Translations under genes and position numbers: made by a program
Notes under the pieces: generated by a model
Databases searched by the model: none
Told to the model about the DNA's origin: nothing
What the model saw: only the letters and a program-made list of their open reading frames with translations
Shown here: piece by piece, positions 1-10,335 of the stretch
Layout of the letters: each line of letters starts with the position of its first letter
Numbering within the stretch: position 1 is the stretch's first letter
Assembly: GCA_030323885.1 (NCBI GenBank)
Contig: CM059199.1
Span: forward strand, 77,720,781-77,784,780
Direction of reading: 5' to 3'
Length of the DNA: 64,000 nt
Origin: Branchipolynoe longqiensis
Taxonomy: Eukaryota; Annelida; Polychaeta; Phyllodocida; Polynoidae

Positions 1-754
1 GATTGTAGCACTTCGGTAGAACACAAGTTGATTATAGCACTACAGTAGGGCACAAGTAGATTATAAAACTACAGTTGAACACAGTAGATTATAACACTAC
101 AGTAGGGCACAGGGAGATTATAACACTACAGTAGAACACAAGTAGATTATAGCACTATAGTAGGGCACAAATAGAGTACAGTATGGCACAAATAGATTAT
201 GGCACTACAGTAGGGCACAAGTAGAGTAGGGCACAAATAGAGTACAGTATGGCACAAATAGATTATGGCACTACAGTAGGGCACAAGTAGATTATAGCAC
301 TATAGTAGGGCACAAGTAGATAATAACACTACAGTAGGGCACACATAGAATATATCACTACAGTAGGGCACAAATAGAGTACAGTATGGCACAAATAGAT
401 TATGTCACTACAGTAGGGCACAAGTAGAGTATAGCAGTACAGTACAACACAAGTAGATTATAATGCTACAGTAGAACACAAATAAATTATAGAACCACAG
501 TAGAACAACACCAGATTATAACAATGTTGTCTATCACAAATAAGTTATTACACTGCTGTAGAAGACAAATAGATTATAACTCTCTAATACAACATACATA
601 GATAACAGGACTACAGTCAAACACAAATAGGTTATAGCACTGTAGTGCCACAGACATATACTATAATACTACAGTACAACACACAAGGATTATAGCGCTA
701 CAGTCTAGCACAAATAGGTTATAGCACTGTAGGACCACAGACATATACTATAAT
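1..754. repeat. 29-bp satellite, left part
   Basis: Degenerate head-to-tail copies of a unit around GATTATAGCACTACAGTAGG, with spacing near 29 bp (for example 284 to 342). Some units are shortened or carry an extra AGAGTACAGTATGG block. The same family resumes at 6596 beyond the Ngaro-like element, so the two arrays were once continuous. No coding potential. Confidence 0.9.
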
Positions 755-860
755 CATCATCATCATGCTGTCGGTCGCGATGCGACAAAGACTGCTTTCA
801 TTACTTGACTGCCGCTCTCCATTTAGCTCTCTGCTGTGAGAGTTGTGTCCATGAGTCGGT
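755..860 (-). mobile_element. 5'-truncated LINE 3' end (RTE-like)
   Basis: Read on the minus strand, this ends an open frame with DSWTQLSQQRAKWRAAVK and a stop, then has a very short 3' UTR and an (ATG)n tail, seen here as CATCATCATCAT at 755-766. An acidic-aromatic-basic end of this kind, followed by a short UTR and a microsatellite tail, is typical of RTE-type LINE ORF2. The same sequence recurs at 31993-32127. It sits in the 29-bp satellite, replacing about 3 bp relative to the intact unit near 6745. LINE 3' end is well supported; the RTE label is inference. Confidence 0.7.
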
Positions 861-880
861 ACAGTAAAAACACAAGGATT

Positions 881-1082
881 GGTCGTAATGCTCGCATTGC
901 GTTTGATTTGTGGCGGGGAAGGAGGAGCCCCCCCCCCCCCGCCTCCTCTCCTTCATCCTTCCCTCGACCGTTGCACCATTACATAACCCCCCACCCCCTC
1001 TCTCCCGGCCCTTATAACCGGCCGCCCTAGCTGCTCCTAGCCACTCGCCTTTCATCACCCTCCAGGCCCGACCCATATTTTC
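881..1082 (+). repeat. A1 split direct repeat
   Basis: About 200 bp that recurs as A2 at 6129-6321 with few differences. It begins GGTCGTAATGCTCGCATTG and ends near CATATTTTCT. It contains the C-rich stretch at 930-960 and a TATAA at 1013-1017, so it probably carries the element promoter. Confidence 0.9.
1013..1017 (+). promoter_or_regulatory. Candidate TATA box of the Ngaro-like element
   Basis: TATAA in the context CCCTTATAACCGGCC, conserved in A2 (6251-6255). It lies about 135 bp before the first Gag methionine. Transcription from here to the AATAAA in B1 (6078-6083) would cover all genes. The role is inferred from position and conservation. Confidence 0.45.
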
Positions 1083-1150
1083 TTTGGCTCTTTCACACAC
1101 GCGGGCCGTCACGCTGCCCCTCACGCGATACACCTCACGCGCCTCACACG

Positions 1151-2452
1151 ATGCCGCCCGCCTCACGCCACTTCGCCCACCGGGCCTGCGATCACCCACA
1201 CTCAGTCGTCATGCCAGCCGGCGCACGCCCCCGGGGCCGCCCCCCGGGCCGCCGCGGATCGCGCCGAGGCCGGAGCGCCTCGGCCGCCTCACAGGATGCC
1301 GCCTCCGCGACCTCCGCTGCCCCCAGCCTCCAGTCGGAGGCCACCTCATGGGCGAGCGCCGTGGATGCTCGGATGGATGCCCAGGCCGCTGCGATGCAGT
1401 CCCAGGCCGGTGCCATCGACCACCTCACGGCCCTGGTCGAGTCCTTCACCCTCGCTCCACCTCGGGCCTCGGCACGTCTGGAGCCGGCCGCCCTGCCTCC
1501 GCCTCCGCCTCGGGCCCCGGCCGCCCCCTCCATAGCCGAACGCTTAGCAGAGATGCTGCAGGAGCTTGCCGCCGGGACTGGAGTGGGTGCCCCCACCACG
1601 CACCCTCGCCTCCTCTCCGCCTCTCCGACACCTACGCCCGCCTCCACGACTCCCGCCAGCGACGTCCACGCGACCTACCAGCCCTACCTATGGCGCGGCC
1701 GCTATGCCACGCAGCAGGCCGCCTCCGCCGAGCCCCAGCCCGACTCCATTCACCTGCCCCCGGATCGCTCCCCTGCCTCCGCGGCCGACGCCGTCAGGGA
1801 GATCATGGAATCCGCCGAGGCGCAAGGAAGCGGGCGCCGAAAAGGTATTCCCCCAGGTTACCTTTTCCCCCACGATCTCATTGAGAGGGGGCCCGAGGGG
1901 AAGGCGAGGTGAGGCGACCATGGAGGAATATAACCTCGCCCTCCGCATGCTTGAGACCCACCCCTCCTTCCCCACCGACGGCCTCCCCGGATTACTACAC
2001 CACAACATGACCGTCCTCCGAGACGCCGTCACACATCCCTGGCCTACCGTCCGGCGGTACTCGGAGACCATATTTGCTTGGATTGCCGATGGCCGCCTCC
2101 CGGAGGGCTGGCGCGACCCTGTCGCGATCAACACTGTGCGCATGGACGTTATCACCGCCCCCGCGACTGCCTCCGGGAGCGGTGCGAGGGCCCTCCCCCC
2201 CCCGCCCGTGCCCGCCCCACCCCTACACAATCCCGCCCCACCAGCGCCGACCCACGCACACCCTACACCCGAGAGGCCTACGGGATACCCTGCCCCGCGT
2301 GGAACAGAGATCCCGCGAGGAGGAGGCACGCATGCGCATACTGTGCGAACGTGCGCCGCATCCTCACGGTTCACAGCGAGGCGGTCTGCTATACGAAGCG
2401 CACCCGGGACCGCGCCTCAGCCGCCCCCGCGATCACCGCCCCGGATTATTAG
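1151..2452 (+). pseudogene. Gag-like protein, frameshifted (Ngaro-like copy 1)
   Basis: The first reading frame (1151-1912) is rich in Ala, Pro and Arg. It has an Arg-rich N-terminus and ends with a segment containing PPGYLFPHDLIERGPEGKA. Homology to the second copy then continues in another frame (EEYNLALRMLETHPSFP, about 1925-1975) and returns to a frame ending at 2452 that holds YTREAYGIPC and a C-x2-C-x9-H-x4-C cluster (CAYC...H...C), possibly a zinc knuckle. Two frame changes, near 1910 and 2215, therefore break the gene. In the second copy the first junction is open, with a few extra codons (KAVKRGEA). The start at 1151 is the first Met of the conserved frame. Gag assignment rests on position, composition and the CCHC-like cluster. 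Confidence 0.6.
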
Positions 2453-3289
2453 CCCGGCGGTGGCGACGCGGCCCCACCCCCGCAACACACCCCACACACG
2501 CCGCACACACCCCCCCCGCACCCACCCCCGATAACACACACCGCCCTGCCCCGAGATACGGCCACCCAACACCCGACACCGCCACCAACCTCAGATCTCA
2601 GGCCGACACCGACCGCCCGCCAACACCCGATACCACCCCCCGCCATGCCCTCGCCAACCGCCACCCTGACGCCCGCCACCACCACACCATCATATCTCAT
2701 ACCGCAGACGCCGCCCCCGCCATCCGCCGTCCCTCTCATCTTCCCGCCAACCGCCGTCCCTCTCATCTTCCCGCTCCCGCCAGCCGCCGCCACCATCACC
2801 CCCGCGCCCGCACCCGCACCCGCACCCGCACCAGCCGCGTCAACCGCCCCCCTCCCCCCGGCCCAGGCGACACTGCATACATAGACCGCCTTCCCGGCTT
2901 CCGCCCCCCCCCGCACCCGCCCCCGCTCCCGCCGCCCCCCCCCTCCCCCCACGCCTTTGCCCGCCCCCTCTCCGACCCCGCCCGCACCTCCTCCCCCCAC
3001 CCCCCCTCGCCTCTCCGCCGCCCCCCCTCCTCCCCCCACCCCCCCTCTCCGCCCCCCCCCCCCCCCCCCGAACCCCCACTCCCCCGCCCCTCCCCACCAC
3101 CCCCCACCCCCCCACCCCCCCCCACCACCGACCTCAGCGAAACCGTCGCCGAGGTCATCAGCCCAGCATACAGCCCTCCCCACCGCCCCCTCCTGCGCCC
3201 TCCGCCCCTACGCCTACCGCCCCACCCTCCTTTCATACGGCCCCACCTCTCGGCGCCGCCTATAACCCACCACACCACCTCTCCCACCA
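2453..3289 (+). other. Proline-rich low-complexity region between Gag and RT
   Basis: C-rich sequence with long C runs and CCCGCACCCGCACC-type repeats, open in several frames as Pro, Ala and Thr strings. It probably encoded the proline-rich end of Gag or start of Pol. The second copy has lost most of it. Homopolymer C runs here are likely sites of replication or sequencing length errors. Confidence 0.5.
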
Positions 3290-4946
3290 GTGCCTACCAT
3301 ACCCCCCTCCGCGAACACACGGGCCTCCCTAATTTTTTGCCGCCGCAACCAACCATCCCCCTTCCCTCAGGCTCACCATCCTGGCGCTTCCCGACACCAC
3401 CAAACCGCACAAGACCTAGTAGACCTCCTCGAGTATGGCTTCCCCGCCAACTACTCCGCCAGCACCCCCCCCCGGCCCACATACACCAACCATCGGGAGG
3501 CCCCCGAGCACCAAGTCCACCTCCGCGACTTCATTACCACCGAGCTCGCCCATGGTGCCCTCGCCGGCCCCTTCACCACCCCCCCCCTTTACCCCCTGGG
3601 CCCAGGTCTCCCCCATGATGTGTCGCCCCAAGTCCGATCCGGTTAAGAGGCGGGTCATCGTCGACCTCTCCTACCCTCCTGGCCACAGCGTTAACGCTGG
3701 GATACCCCGCCGCGAGTACCTGGGTAGGCCCCACGCCTACCGGCTCCCGTCCGTGGCCGACGTGGGCCGCCGCCTCATCCGACTGGGCACCGGGGCCTAC
3801 ACCTGGACCGCGGACATATCCAGGGCCTACCGCCAGTTACGCGCAGACCCCCTCTCATGTCCCCTATACGGGATCGCCTTTGAGGGCGCGACATATGTCG
3901 ACCTCGCCCTCCCCTTTGGCTGCCGCTCCTCGGGCGCCGCCTGCGTCAGGGTGACTGCCGCGGTGGCCTGGATCCTGCAGCGCGAGGGCTTCCACGCCCT
4001 AGTGTACGTGGACGACTTTGTCGGGTGTGAGCTCACATACCTCAGGGCCCGCAGGGCCTTCGATGGGTTCATTGCCCTCGTCGGCGCCCTCGGCCTGGAG
4101 GTCGCCCCCGGGAAGTGCCACCCTCCGGCGGTGCGAGTCTCCTGGCTCGGGTTCGCCGTCGATAGCGAGGCCATGACGATTCGCATCGCCCCCGACAAGG
4201 TCGACGAGCTCGTCGCCGACTGCGAGGCCCGGGCCGCCCGGCCGACCCTCGGGCGCCGGGAGCTCCAGAGCATCCTCGGCCGCCTCAACCACGTCGGCAG
4301 CTGCGTGCTTCCCGCGAGGAAGTTCATGGCGCGCCTCCTCACGGCCCTCCGCAGCTGCCGCGGGTTCGCCGCCATCACCCTCGGGGACGACGCCCTCCGG
4401 GACCTGGCCTGGTTTGCGGCCTATGGGCGCGCCACCAACGGCCTCCATCTCCTCCGCCCGATGGGGACCCGGAGGATCGTGATCGAGTGCGACTCCTGCC
4501 TCACCGGAGGCGGGGCCTACTCCCCCAGACGCTACTACGCCCGAGGGTACTCCAGGGCCTTCCGGGCCCGTTTCCCTACAATCCACGAGCTCGAGGCGGT
4601 CAACCTGGTTGTGGCCCTCCGCACCCTCCTTCCCGCGGACGTCGCGGGGGCCAACGTGGTCATTAACACAGACAACATGGCCTCCGCGGCCTCCCTCGAA
4701 TCGGGACGGGCCCGCGACCTCACCCTCGGGACATGCGCCCGGGAACTCTGGCTCATGGCGGCCGAGGCCTGCTTTGAGCTCACCATCCTCCACAAGCCCG
4801 GCGTCGACCTCGTCCTGGCCGACGCCCTCAGCCGCGCCCACCTCCCTGGTCGGTGGGCGGGCGTGGCCCGAGATGAGGTCGCCCGCCTCGGGCTTGAACG
4901 CGCCGATGCCCACCACGATGACTTCCCATACAATCCCACCCTCTGA
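3290..4946 (+). pseudogene. Reverse transcriptase-RNase H, one frameshift
   Basis: This would copy the element RNA into DNA. The N-terminal part, in frame from 3290, has the YR-retroelement signature DLVDLLEYGF, NHREAP and ELAHGALAGPF. Near 3605 the frame shifts into the 3435-4946 frame, which continues with PKSDPVKRRVIVDLS and HSVN. In that frame D127 lies in ADISRAYRQL (motif A), and the YVDD box is at residues 191-194 (nucleotides 4005-4016). RNase H follows, with D353 in IECDSCLTGGGA, HELEAVN, NTDNMAS and a final DALSRAH. No methyltransferase domain follows. The catalytic residues I looked for are present; the frameshift is the visible lesion. Confidence 0.85.
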
Positions 4947-5957
4947 TGCAGGGTACTCCACCACTGAGCTCGCTGCCGTGGATGGCCTCCGCATCGCCGC
5001 CCTCGCCCCCTCCACCTGGAGGAACCGACCTCGGCAGGCCCGAGGCTACGTCCAGTTCACCTCGGGCCACCACTGGGATCCCCTCGCCCCGACGCCCTTC
5101 GATGTCGCCGCCTACACCGCCTCGCTCTACGCCCGCCCTCTGGCCTCCGTCCGGTACGCCCTCTCCGGGGCGCGCTCCTGGCTGGAGGCGGCCGGGGGCG
5201 ACCCGAGCGCCTTCACCTCGCGCCTCGCCAGAGACGTCTGTTGCGGGGGGAGCAGGCCTCCGGCCACGTGGCCCGCTCCGCCCCGCCTCTGACGCCCACC
5301 ATCCTCGCCGCCGTCGCCCGCCATCTCGCCCTCGCCGGGCCCTCGGGCGTCGTCCCCCGGGCCGCCCTCCTCCTCGGGTACTACGGGATGCTACGGCAGT
5401 CTAGCCTCCTCTCCCCCAGCCCCGAGGTCTGGGGCGGCCCGCACACCATCACCCGCGGGGATGTCGCCCCCGCCCCCGGCGGGCTGCGCGTTACCCTCCG
5501 GACCACCAAGACCATCGCCCTGCCCTCGGGGGCGGTTGCCCTCTTCATCCCGGCCTCGCCCGGGTGCCCCCTCTGCCCCGTCACCGCCTGGAACGCCTCG
5601 GTGGCCCTCGCCCCTGCCTGCCCCGCCGATCCAGCCTTTATCCTGCCATCCGGGCGCCCCCTGGACCCTCGGACGCTCACTGCCATCCTCCGAGGCGCCC
5701 TCTCGGCCCTCGGGGTGCCCGCCCCCGACGGCTACACTCTCCACAGCCTCCGCCGGGGGGCCGCCCAGGCTTGTCAGCGCGCCGGGGTTCCCCTCTCGGA
5801 GATTATGGAGCAGGGGACCTGGACCTCCGCCTCGGTCCACGCCTACGTCCCACGGATCGCCGCCTCGGGCGCCCCTCGAGCCCTCTCCTCAGTTTTGGTG
5901 GAGGGCTCCTCGGGCCCCCTCCCTCCCCTCTGGGTTCATGCCCTCGATAGACATTAG
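4945..5957 (+). pseudogene. Tyrosine recombinase, one frameshift
   Basis: This would integrate the circular DNA form by site-specific strand exchange. The N-terminal SAM-like part (LRIAALAPSTW to SRLARDV, 4945-5235) directly follows the RT stop. At about 5238 the frame changes into the 5241-5957 frame, which has the catalytic set: R52 in GYYGMLRQSSLL, K90 in RTTKT, H168 and R171 in LHSLRRG, W194 in GTW and nucleophile Y202 in SVHAYVPR. This R-K-H-R-W-Y pattern is that of DIRS-order YRs. The last 20 codons overlap B1, as is common in split-repeat elements. Apart from the frameshift the protein looks complete. Confidence 0.85.
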
Positions 5958-6128
5958 CCTCGGGCATGGCCCCTGGACACTTGACTCTTTACCCTCTACA
6001 TTGACATTACCTGACATTTATCTCCTGATGGAGCCTACATTTGACCTTGTATTCATACTGCTATTGCCCTGTCTGTGAATAAATGTCTTTATTCCAACTC
6101 CCTCTTCTCTCCTTCCTTGCCACGTATC
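5897..6128 (+). repeat. B1 split direct repeat with poly(A) signal
   Basis: Starts GGTGGAGGGCTCCTCGGGCC and ends GCCACGTATC. It is nearly identical to B2 (6364-6595). AATAAA at 6078-6083 lies in GTGAATAAATGTCTTTATT, a plausible polyadenylation region for the element mRNA. It abuts A2 directly, as expected for the junction of a circular intermediate. Confidence 0.9.
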
Positions 6129-6321
6129 GGTTGTAATGCTCGCATTGCGTTTGATTCGTGGCGGGGAAGGAGGACCCCCCCCTTCCTCTCCTTCATCCTT
6201 CTCTCGACCGTTGCACCATTACATAACACCCCCCCTTCTCTCCCTGCCCTTATAACCGGCCGCCCTAGCTGCTCCTAGCCACTCGCCTTTCATCACCCTC
6301 CAGGCCCGGACCATATTTTCT
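6129..6321 (+). repeat. A2 split direct repeat
   Basis: Copy of A1, starting GGTTGTAATGCTCGCATTG, with TATAA at 6251-6255. A 42-bp spacer (6322-6363) separates it from B2. A comparable spacer (20786-20831) lies at the same place in the second copy, so the spacer is part of the element. Confidence 0.9.
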
Positions 6322-6363
6322 CCACCCACCCACCCTACTTTCATGCCTTTCTCCTTCCTCTTA

Positions 6364-6595
6364 GGTGGAGGGCTCCTCGGGCCCCCTCCCTCCCCTCTGG
6401 GTTCATGCCCCCGATAGACATTAGCCTCGGGCATGGCCCCTGGACACTTGACTCTCTACCCTCTACATTGACATTACCTGACATTTATCTCCTGATGGAG
6501 CCTACATTTGACCTTGTATTCATACTGATATTGCCCTGTCTGTGAATAAATGTCTTTATTCCAACTCCCTCTTCTCTCCTTCCTTGCCACGTATC
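6364..6595 (+). repeat. B2 split direct repeat, element 3' end
   Basis: Near-identical to B1, with AATAAA at 6545-6550. It ends GCCACGTATC, after which the satellite resumes at ATAGCGCTAC. A2 plus B2 form a complete promoter-to-poly(A) unit of about 460 bp. Confidence 0.9.
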
Positions 6596-7419
6596 ATAGC
6601 GCTACAGTCTAGCACAAATAGGTTATAGCACTGTAGTGCCACAGACATATACTATAATACTACAGTACAACACACAATGATTATTAGTGCCACAGTCTAG
6701 CACAAATAGGTTATAGCACTGTAGGACCACAGACATATACTATAATACTACAGTAAAAACACAAGGATTATAGCGCTACAGTCTAGCACAAATAGGTTAT
6801 AGCACTGTAGTGCCACAGACATATACTATAATACTACAGTACAACACACAAGGATTATAGCGCTACAGTCTAGCACAAATAGGTTATAGCACTGTAGTGC
6901 CACAGACATATACTATAATACTACAGTACAACACACAAGGATTATAGCGCTACAGTCTAGCACAAATAGGTTATAGCACTGTAGTGCCACAGACATATAC
7001 TATAATACTACAGTACAACACACAAGGATTATAGCGCTACAGTCTAGCACAAATAGGTTATAGCACTGTAGTGCCACAGACATATACTAAAATACTACAG
7101 TACAACACACAAGGATTATAGCGCTACACTCTATCACAAATAGGTTAAAACACTACAACACCTTAGAAGTAGATTATAACACTACAGTCCAACACATTTA
7201 AATTATAACACTACAGTACAGCGCAAGGAGATAATAATACCGCGATACGACACAAGTAGCTAACAGAACTACAGTACAACACAAATATTTCATAAGGTGT
7301 GCGTGAAAGTAGGCCATGATGCAACGACATAACGTAAAGACACCAGTGCAAATAGGTAATGCCGCAACGACACCAGTGCAAATAGGCCAAGACGCAACGA
7401 AAGGGGTGAAAATAGGTCA
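6596..7419. repeat. 87-bp higher-order satellite (3 x 29 bp)
   Basis: GGATTATAGCGCTACAGTC recurs at 6765, 6852, 6939, 7026 and 7113, exactly 87 bp apart. Each 87-bp block divides into three related 29-bp units starting GGATTATAGCG, AGGTTATAGCAC and ATACTATAATAC. From 7140 to 7419 the units diverge into CAACGACACCAGTGCAAATAGG types that grade into the next array. Confidence 0.92.
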
Positions 7420-7960
7420 TGCAAGTTACATGTCACCTAAATAGGTCATGCAAGTTACATGTCACCTAAATAGGTCATGCAAGTTACATGTCACCTAAAT
7501 AGGTCATGCAAGTTACATGTCACCTAAATATGTCATGCAAGTTACATGTCACCTAAATAGGTCATGCAAGTTACATGTCACCTAAATAGGTCATGCAAGT
7601 TACATGTCACCTAAATAGGTCATGCAAGTTACATGTCACATAAATAGGTCATGCAAGTTACATGTCACCTAAATAGGTCATGCAAGTTACATGTCCATGG
7701 TCTCAAGTTACATGTCACCTAAATAGGTCATGCAAGTTACATGTCACCTAAATAGGTCATGCAAGTTACATGTCACCTAAATAGGTCATGCAAGTTACAT
7801 GTCACCTAAATAGGTCATGCAAGTTACACGCCACCTAAATAGGTCATGCAAGTTACATGTCACCTAAATAGGTCATGCAAGTTACATGTCACCTAAATAG
7901 GTCATGCAAGTTACATGTCACCTAAATAGGTCATGCAAGTTACATGTCACCTAAATCGTG
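7420..7960. repeat. Homogeneous 29-bp tandem array
   Basis: About 18 copies of a 29-bp unit (CAAGTTACATGTCACC then TAAATAGGTCATG), nearly identical, with one scrambled unit at 7691-7707. It shares AAATAGGT with the upstream satellite and has the same period, so it looks like a homogenised branch of that family. Confidence 0.93.
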
Positions 7961-8129
7961 CTAAACACAGTGGAACCAGTGTCAGAAGGCGGAATCAGGA
8001 CGCTACCAGAATCGTCTCACCAGAAGGCACTGGTTACACACCACACAGGTTACCAGGGCCCAGTCTGACCCGACTTGTCGGGGAGGTGTGTGCGCCATCA
8101 GTCGGTCATGTTGAGCAATTCACTCCGCT

Positions 8130-8760
8130 TAGCTATGGTGTCACACACACCTGTCACACATGCATGCCATGCACAAACGCCTGCCATACGACACGTCTGC
8201 CACGTACACACGCCTGCCACTCACACACATGCCACACATATAATCATGCCACACACACATATGCCACACAGACGTATGTCACACACACACATGTCACACA
8301 CACAACTGCCACTCGCACACGTGCCACATATACACGCCTGCCACGCACACATATGCCACACATACATGCCTGTCATGCACCCATATGTCACACATACACA
8401 CCTCCACGCGCACACATACCACACATACACGCCTGTCATGCGCACACATGCCACACATTCGCATGTCACGCACATACATGCCACGCATACACACCTGCCA
8501 CGCACACACCTGGCACACATACACACCTGCCAGGCACACACATGCCACAGATACCCACCCACTATGCACACATGCCACGCATACACACCTGCCACGCACA
8601 CACATGCCACACATACACTCCTGCCACACACACATTCCACTCACACCTGCCACACACATGCTACATATACACGCCTGCCACATGCACGCATTCCACACAC
8701 ACATACCTGCCACGCACACACACATGCCACACACACGCTGCCTCGTTCCCATGTGTTAAG
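8130..8760. repeat. CA-rich degenerate minisatellite
   Basis: Irregular repeats of ACACACATGCCACACATAC and ACACCTGCCACGC types. Several frames stay open as His, Thr and Cys strings, on both strands; I read these as non-coding. Confidence 0.85.
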
Positions 8761-8762
8761 AC

Positions 8763-8985
8763 GAGCGCCCGCACCCACACCCACACCCACACCCACACCC
8801 ACACCCACACCCACACCCACACCCACACCCACACCCACACCCACATCCACCCACACCCACACCCACACCCACACCCATGCCCACTCACACACACTCACAC
8901 CCAACTCCAACCCATACTCACACCCACACCCACACCCACACCCACACCCACACCCACACCCACACCCACATCCACCCACACCCCG
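8763..8985. repeat. (ACCCAC)n hexamer array
   Basis: Nearly perfect ACCCAC repeats with a less regular stretch at 8880-8925. C-rich on plus and G-rich on minus, so the minus strand could form G-quadruplexes. It is not the TTAGGG telomere repeat. Confidence 0.92.
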
Positions 8986-8999
8986 ATGGTGGTCGGAGT

Positions 9000-9370
9000 T
9001 TTGCTGCCTCAGCAGAATATTAGTTGGTTGGTAGGTTGTTGGGGTTTTATATCCTGGCAATATCTAATGTCATATCAGGACGGCTACCGACTTGTGGCAG
9101 CGTGCACTCATGGCGACTTTATAGTGCTGCCCCACTGGGAAACCAGGCTGCCAACACCATGACCAGATGTTCCACTCGGTCATATTACCCTGACACTGAG
9201 CCAACCAGTCCTTGACCTATCCTAATAACACCAAGTGCCTGGCTAGGAAGCCACAAGTATCACTTTTTAAGTCGTTGGCTTGACTCGACCAGGGTTCGAA
9301 CGTGTGGGTTCAAATTCCACTATCTACCAAAACGGGAGACGGACGCTCAACCATCCAGCCATCCCGTCTG
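9000..9370 (-). mobile_element. SINE family A, near full length
   Basis: On the minus strand a tRNA-like head comes first (GACGGGATGGCTGGATGGTT as box A-like, GTTCGAACCCTGG as box B-like, about 9290-9370). The body follows, ending at CATATCAGGACGG / TATCCTGGCAATATC near 9045-9085. The same body and head recur at eight other places in the window. The head resembles a Ser/Leu-type tRNA, but I do not assign an isotype firmly. Confidence 0.75.
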
Positions 9371-9399
9371 GTCAGAATGTGTATAACATTGCCGGGTCC

Positions 9400-9870
9400 T
9401 TACTGGTGTTGTGGGGATGATGAAAATGGGAAATATTGCACCTAGAGCAGGAATCGAACCTATATCTCTCGCATTCCAGGCCAGTGTGCTAACCATTACA
9501 CCAGCTAGCCTCCCTCATCACCCTGTCCATGCTAACCTGCCTATATTGCTCCTTGTCTGATAGGTTAGTGTACCCATTTGTAGTTTGGGCTATTTTCCAT
9601 TCCAACCAGTGTCCACAACTGGTTCATCAAAGGCTGTGATATGTGTTATCATGTATGTGGGAAAGTGCATATATAAGATCCTTTGCTGCTTGTCGGAAAG
9701 AGTAGCCTATGTGGCGGCAGCAGGTTTCCTCCAAAGAAATATGTCAGAATGACCATATGGTTGACGTCCAATAGCCGATGATAAAAATCAATGTGTTCTA
9801 GAGGCGTCGGTAAATAAAACAAACTTTTTGAGAGGTCAGTGCAGACCACTAAGCGGGTGAAAAAGGCGCA
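9400..9870 (-). mobile_element. SINE family B copy, interrupted
   Basis: On the minus strand 9438-9511 forms a tRNA-like segment with box A GGTGTAATGGTTAGCAC and box B GGTTCGATTCC. The rest of the family (GTCTGCACTGACCTCTCAGG on minus) is split: one piece ends at 9566 and the other begins at 9833. Between them is another SINE. Confidence 0.75.
9567..9832 (+). mobile_element. Molluscan-type SINE inserted in SINE B
   Basis: Contains GTTTGGGCTATTTTCCATTC, CTGGTTCATCAAAGGCTGTG, AAGATCCTTTGCTGC, TCCAATAGCCGATGAT and the tail TAAATAAAACAAACTTT. I recognise this as a SINE body and tail seen in many molluscan genomes. GATAGGT before it and GAGAGGT after it look like a 7-bp target duplication with one mismatch. 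The family assignment is from memory and unsearched. Confidence 0.65.
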
Positions 9871-9944
9871 GGGTTCTGCTTACTGAGTAGTGCAGGCAGT
9901 CAGCGGTTTTACACAGGTCACCCCCACAACAACCTTTAAAGGTT

Positions 9945-10005
9945 TGTTTATTGTTGTTTTACGTCCTAGCAGCATCTGAGGTCATATCAGGACAGTCACC
10001 ACCAA
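9945..10005 (-). mobile_element. SINE family A fragment
   Basis: Only the distal body remains (GTTTTACGTCCTAGCAGCAT then CATATCAGGACAG). Same orientation as the other copies. Confidence 0.6.
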
Positions 10006-10335
10006 CCCCACACACCCTCAATCCTCCCTCTCTGACTGTTAATGTTAGTCACCACATCACTGCCTGTTGTAATTAACCAACGAAATTGTCCTTTTGTCCT
10101 GACTTCTGAGACTTACCAATACACAAGGGAGACTGGAGTGTGTCCAGACAGAGCAGACCAGAGTCAGAGCAGAGACTTGGGAGGAAACTCAGAGAACACA
10201 CTGTGGCCCTAGAACTTATGCCTGTTTATCAGTATGTGTGGTTACTTTACAGGTAGATCTGGAGTGTGGGTCTTATAGCTTCACTACAGAAACGGGAGCT
10301 ATAATAATAATATAGATGAGTCTGAACCGTTAGTG
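10006..10335. other. Unassigned stretch
   Basis: No gene, repeat family or RNA recognised. The segment 10130-10200 is purine-rich with AGAGCAGACCAGAGTCAGAGC. Confidence 0.5.

Larger units (their letters stand above)
881..6595 (+). mobile_element. Ngaro-like YR retrotransposon, copy 1
   Basis: Layout: A1 (881-1082), Gag-like gene, proline-rich region, RT-RNase H gene, tyrosine recombinase gene, then B1 (5897-6128), A2 (6129-6321) and B2 (6364-6595). Split direct repeats A1...B1-A2-B2 plus a YR instead of a DDE integrase define the Ngaro/PAT side of the DIRS order. No adenine methyltransferase domain follows RNase H, which favours Ngaro over PAT or DIRS. The left flank ends in ACACAAGGATT and the right flank starts ATAGCGCTAC. 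Joined, these give the uninterrupted satellite unit seen at 6760-6780, so the insertion made no ordinary target duplication. Frameshifts in all three genes suggest a recently dead copy. Confidence 0.9.

Noticed and set aside
3999..5015. Long minus-strand frame opposite the RT gene, and similar plus-strand frame at 20762-22819
   Set aside because: Antisense shadows of GC-rich RT-RNase H coding sequence; no independent motifs.
3435..5957. DIRS or PAT assignment of copy 1
   Set aside because: Terminal repeats are split direct rather than inverted, and no methyltransferase domain follows RNase H.
7420..7960. CRISPR array (29-bp repeats)
   Set aside because: Units are directly adjacent with no spacers, and the context is eukaryotic satellite DNA.
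8763..8985. Telomeric repeat
   Set aside because: The hexamer is ACCCAC, not TTAGGG/CCCTAA, and it is internal.
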